Origin: Pseudomonas syringae
GTDB lineage: Bacteria; Pseudomonadota; Gammaproteobacteria; Pseudomonadales; Pseudomonadaceae
Length of the DNA: 64,000 nt
Assembly: GCF_023278085.1 (NCBI RefSeq)
Contig: NZ_CP066265.1
Coordinates: 3,304,001-3,368,000 of the forward strand
Direction of reading: 5' to 3'
Position 1 is the stretch's first letter; the number at the start of each line of letters is the position of its first letter. Shown here in pieces: positions 63,522 to 64,000 of the stretch. The notes below the pieces were generated by a model that did not search any database, was not told the DNA's origin, and saw only the letters and a list, made by a program, of their open reading frames with translations. The position numbers were made by a program, and so were the translations under genes.

Positions 63522-64000
63522 ATGACCACTCAGTCCTTGAACAGCCACCGCGTTGATCCGCACACCTCGCAGAAATTCTATATCGACGGTCAATGGTGCG
63601 CCCCGCTCGCCCCGGCCAGTATTCCGGTGATCAACCCGGCGACCGAACAAGTGGTGGCGCATGTCGCCAGTGGTTCTGCCGCCGATGTGGATCGTGCAGT
63701 GGCAGCAGCGCGTGCGGCGTTTGCGGGCTGGTCCGCCACTTCACCCGAGGCTCGGGCGCAGATTATCGGCCGCATTCATGCGTTGATCATCGAGCGCAAG
63801 GAAGAACTGGCACAGGCGATCTCGCTGGAAATGGGCGCCGCCATCAGCTCGGCCCGCGCCATGCAGGTGCCACTGGCTGCCGAACATGTGCGGGTCGCGC
63901 GCGATCTGCTGGCGACCTATCGCTTCCAGACGGTGGAAAACGGTACGGCCATCAACCGCGAACCTATTGGCGTCTGCGCGCTGATCACGCCGTGGAACTG
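63522..64000 (+). CDS. Aldehyde dehydrogenase, N-terminal part (cut by window end)
   Basis: The first 159 residues of an NAD(P)-dependent aldehyde dehydrogenase. The N-terminal segment KFYIDGQWCAP, then VINPATEQVVAHVASG, AARAAFAGWS and RARIH-like helix (here AQIIGRIHALI), and the cofactor-site strand EPIGVCALITPWN at the edge are typical. The frame is open to the end of the window. It may oxidise the aldehyde formed by the upstream aldolase-like enzyme, though the 155-base gap before it could carry its own promoter. Confidence 0.88.
   Translation, partial: MTTQSLNSHRVDPHTSQKFYIDGQWCAPLAPASIPVINPATEQVVAHVASGSAADVDRAVAAARAAFAGWSATSPEARAQIIGRIHALIIERKEELAQAISLEMGAAISSARAMQVPLAAEHVRVARDLLATYRFQTVENGTAINREPIGVCALITPWN

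Noticed and set aside
1..64000. Type III effector genes with hrp boxes
   Set aside because: No GGAACC-N15/16-CCAC type promoter was found by eye and no effector-like protein is present; a full pattern search was not possible.

Overview
The window looks like the core chromosome of a member of the Pseudomonas syringae group. Evidence: GC-rich gamma-proteobacterial coding, an RsmE/CsrA-type regulator, a KatB-AnkB pair, a complete ccmABCDEFGHI operon beside FliK-like and FlhB-like genes, and dispersed pseudomonad REP-type palindromes. From memory, the TetR gene at 9.5 kb and katB at 16.6 kb correspond in order to TvrR (PSPTO_3576) and KatB (PSPTO_3582) of P. syringae pv. tomato DC3000; this was not checked by search. 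I found no tRNA, rRNA, insertion sequence, prophage or CRISPR array. Almost all non-coding oddities are short palindromic repeats.

Layout. 0-3.6 kb: end of gluconate kinase, gluconate permease, a csrA/rsmE gene behind a leader that can form two competing hairpins, and a DUF1652 gene. 4-8.6 kb: two GNAT acetyltransferases, an alpha/beta hydrolase and a Fur-controlled TonB siderophore receptor. 8.8-16 kb: a DUF3237 gene divergent from a TetR regulator with a duplicated operator, two chemoreceptors, a secreted NTF2-like protein, a two-domain CAP protein and a GNAT. 16.6-19 kb: periplasmic catalase katB and ankB. 19-26.5 kb: a LysR/PACE efflux pair, a PhzF-like protein, an MFS transporter, a RarD-like transporter, zapE and a SulP transporter. 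26.7-29.7 kb: ampC, then the alkylation-repair pair alkA-ada. In Ada the N-terminal zinc-cysteine site is degraded.

30-34.2 kb: a Fur-type iron uptake operon efeU-efeO-efeB plus a second M75 protein (EfeM-like). efeB carries an in-frame amber codon that removes its conserved C-terminus. Three 114-bp tandem palindromic repeats follow. 34.6-38.9 kb: a periplasmic protein, a cytochrome b561 and a Tat-exported molybdoenzyme, divergent from a heavy-metal-type two-component system across a near-perfect CusR-like box. This is an analogue of the E. coli hprRS-msrPQ arrangement. Then come a PL7 alginate lyase, a MarR-FUSC-DUF1656-HlyD-OMP efflux operon coupled by 4-bp overlaps, more palindromic repeats, a voltage-gated K+ channel-like protein with a C-terminal zinc ribbon, and a sulfate-binding protein.

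48.5-56 kb: the minus-strand ccmABCDEFGHI operon with a trailing lipoprotein gene. 56-58.7 kb: a FliK-like protein, a free-standing FlhB C-terminal domain, and recR. 58.8-64 kb: a LysR regulator divergent from a probable D-hydroxy-amino-acid catabolic cluster (DSD1-type PLP enzyme, Rid deaminase, FAD oxidoreductase, GNAT, and an aldehyde dehydrogenase cut by the window end).
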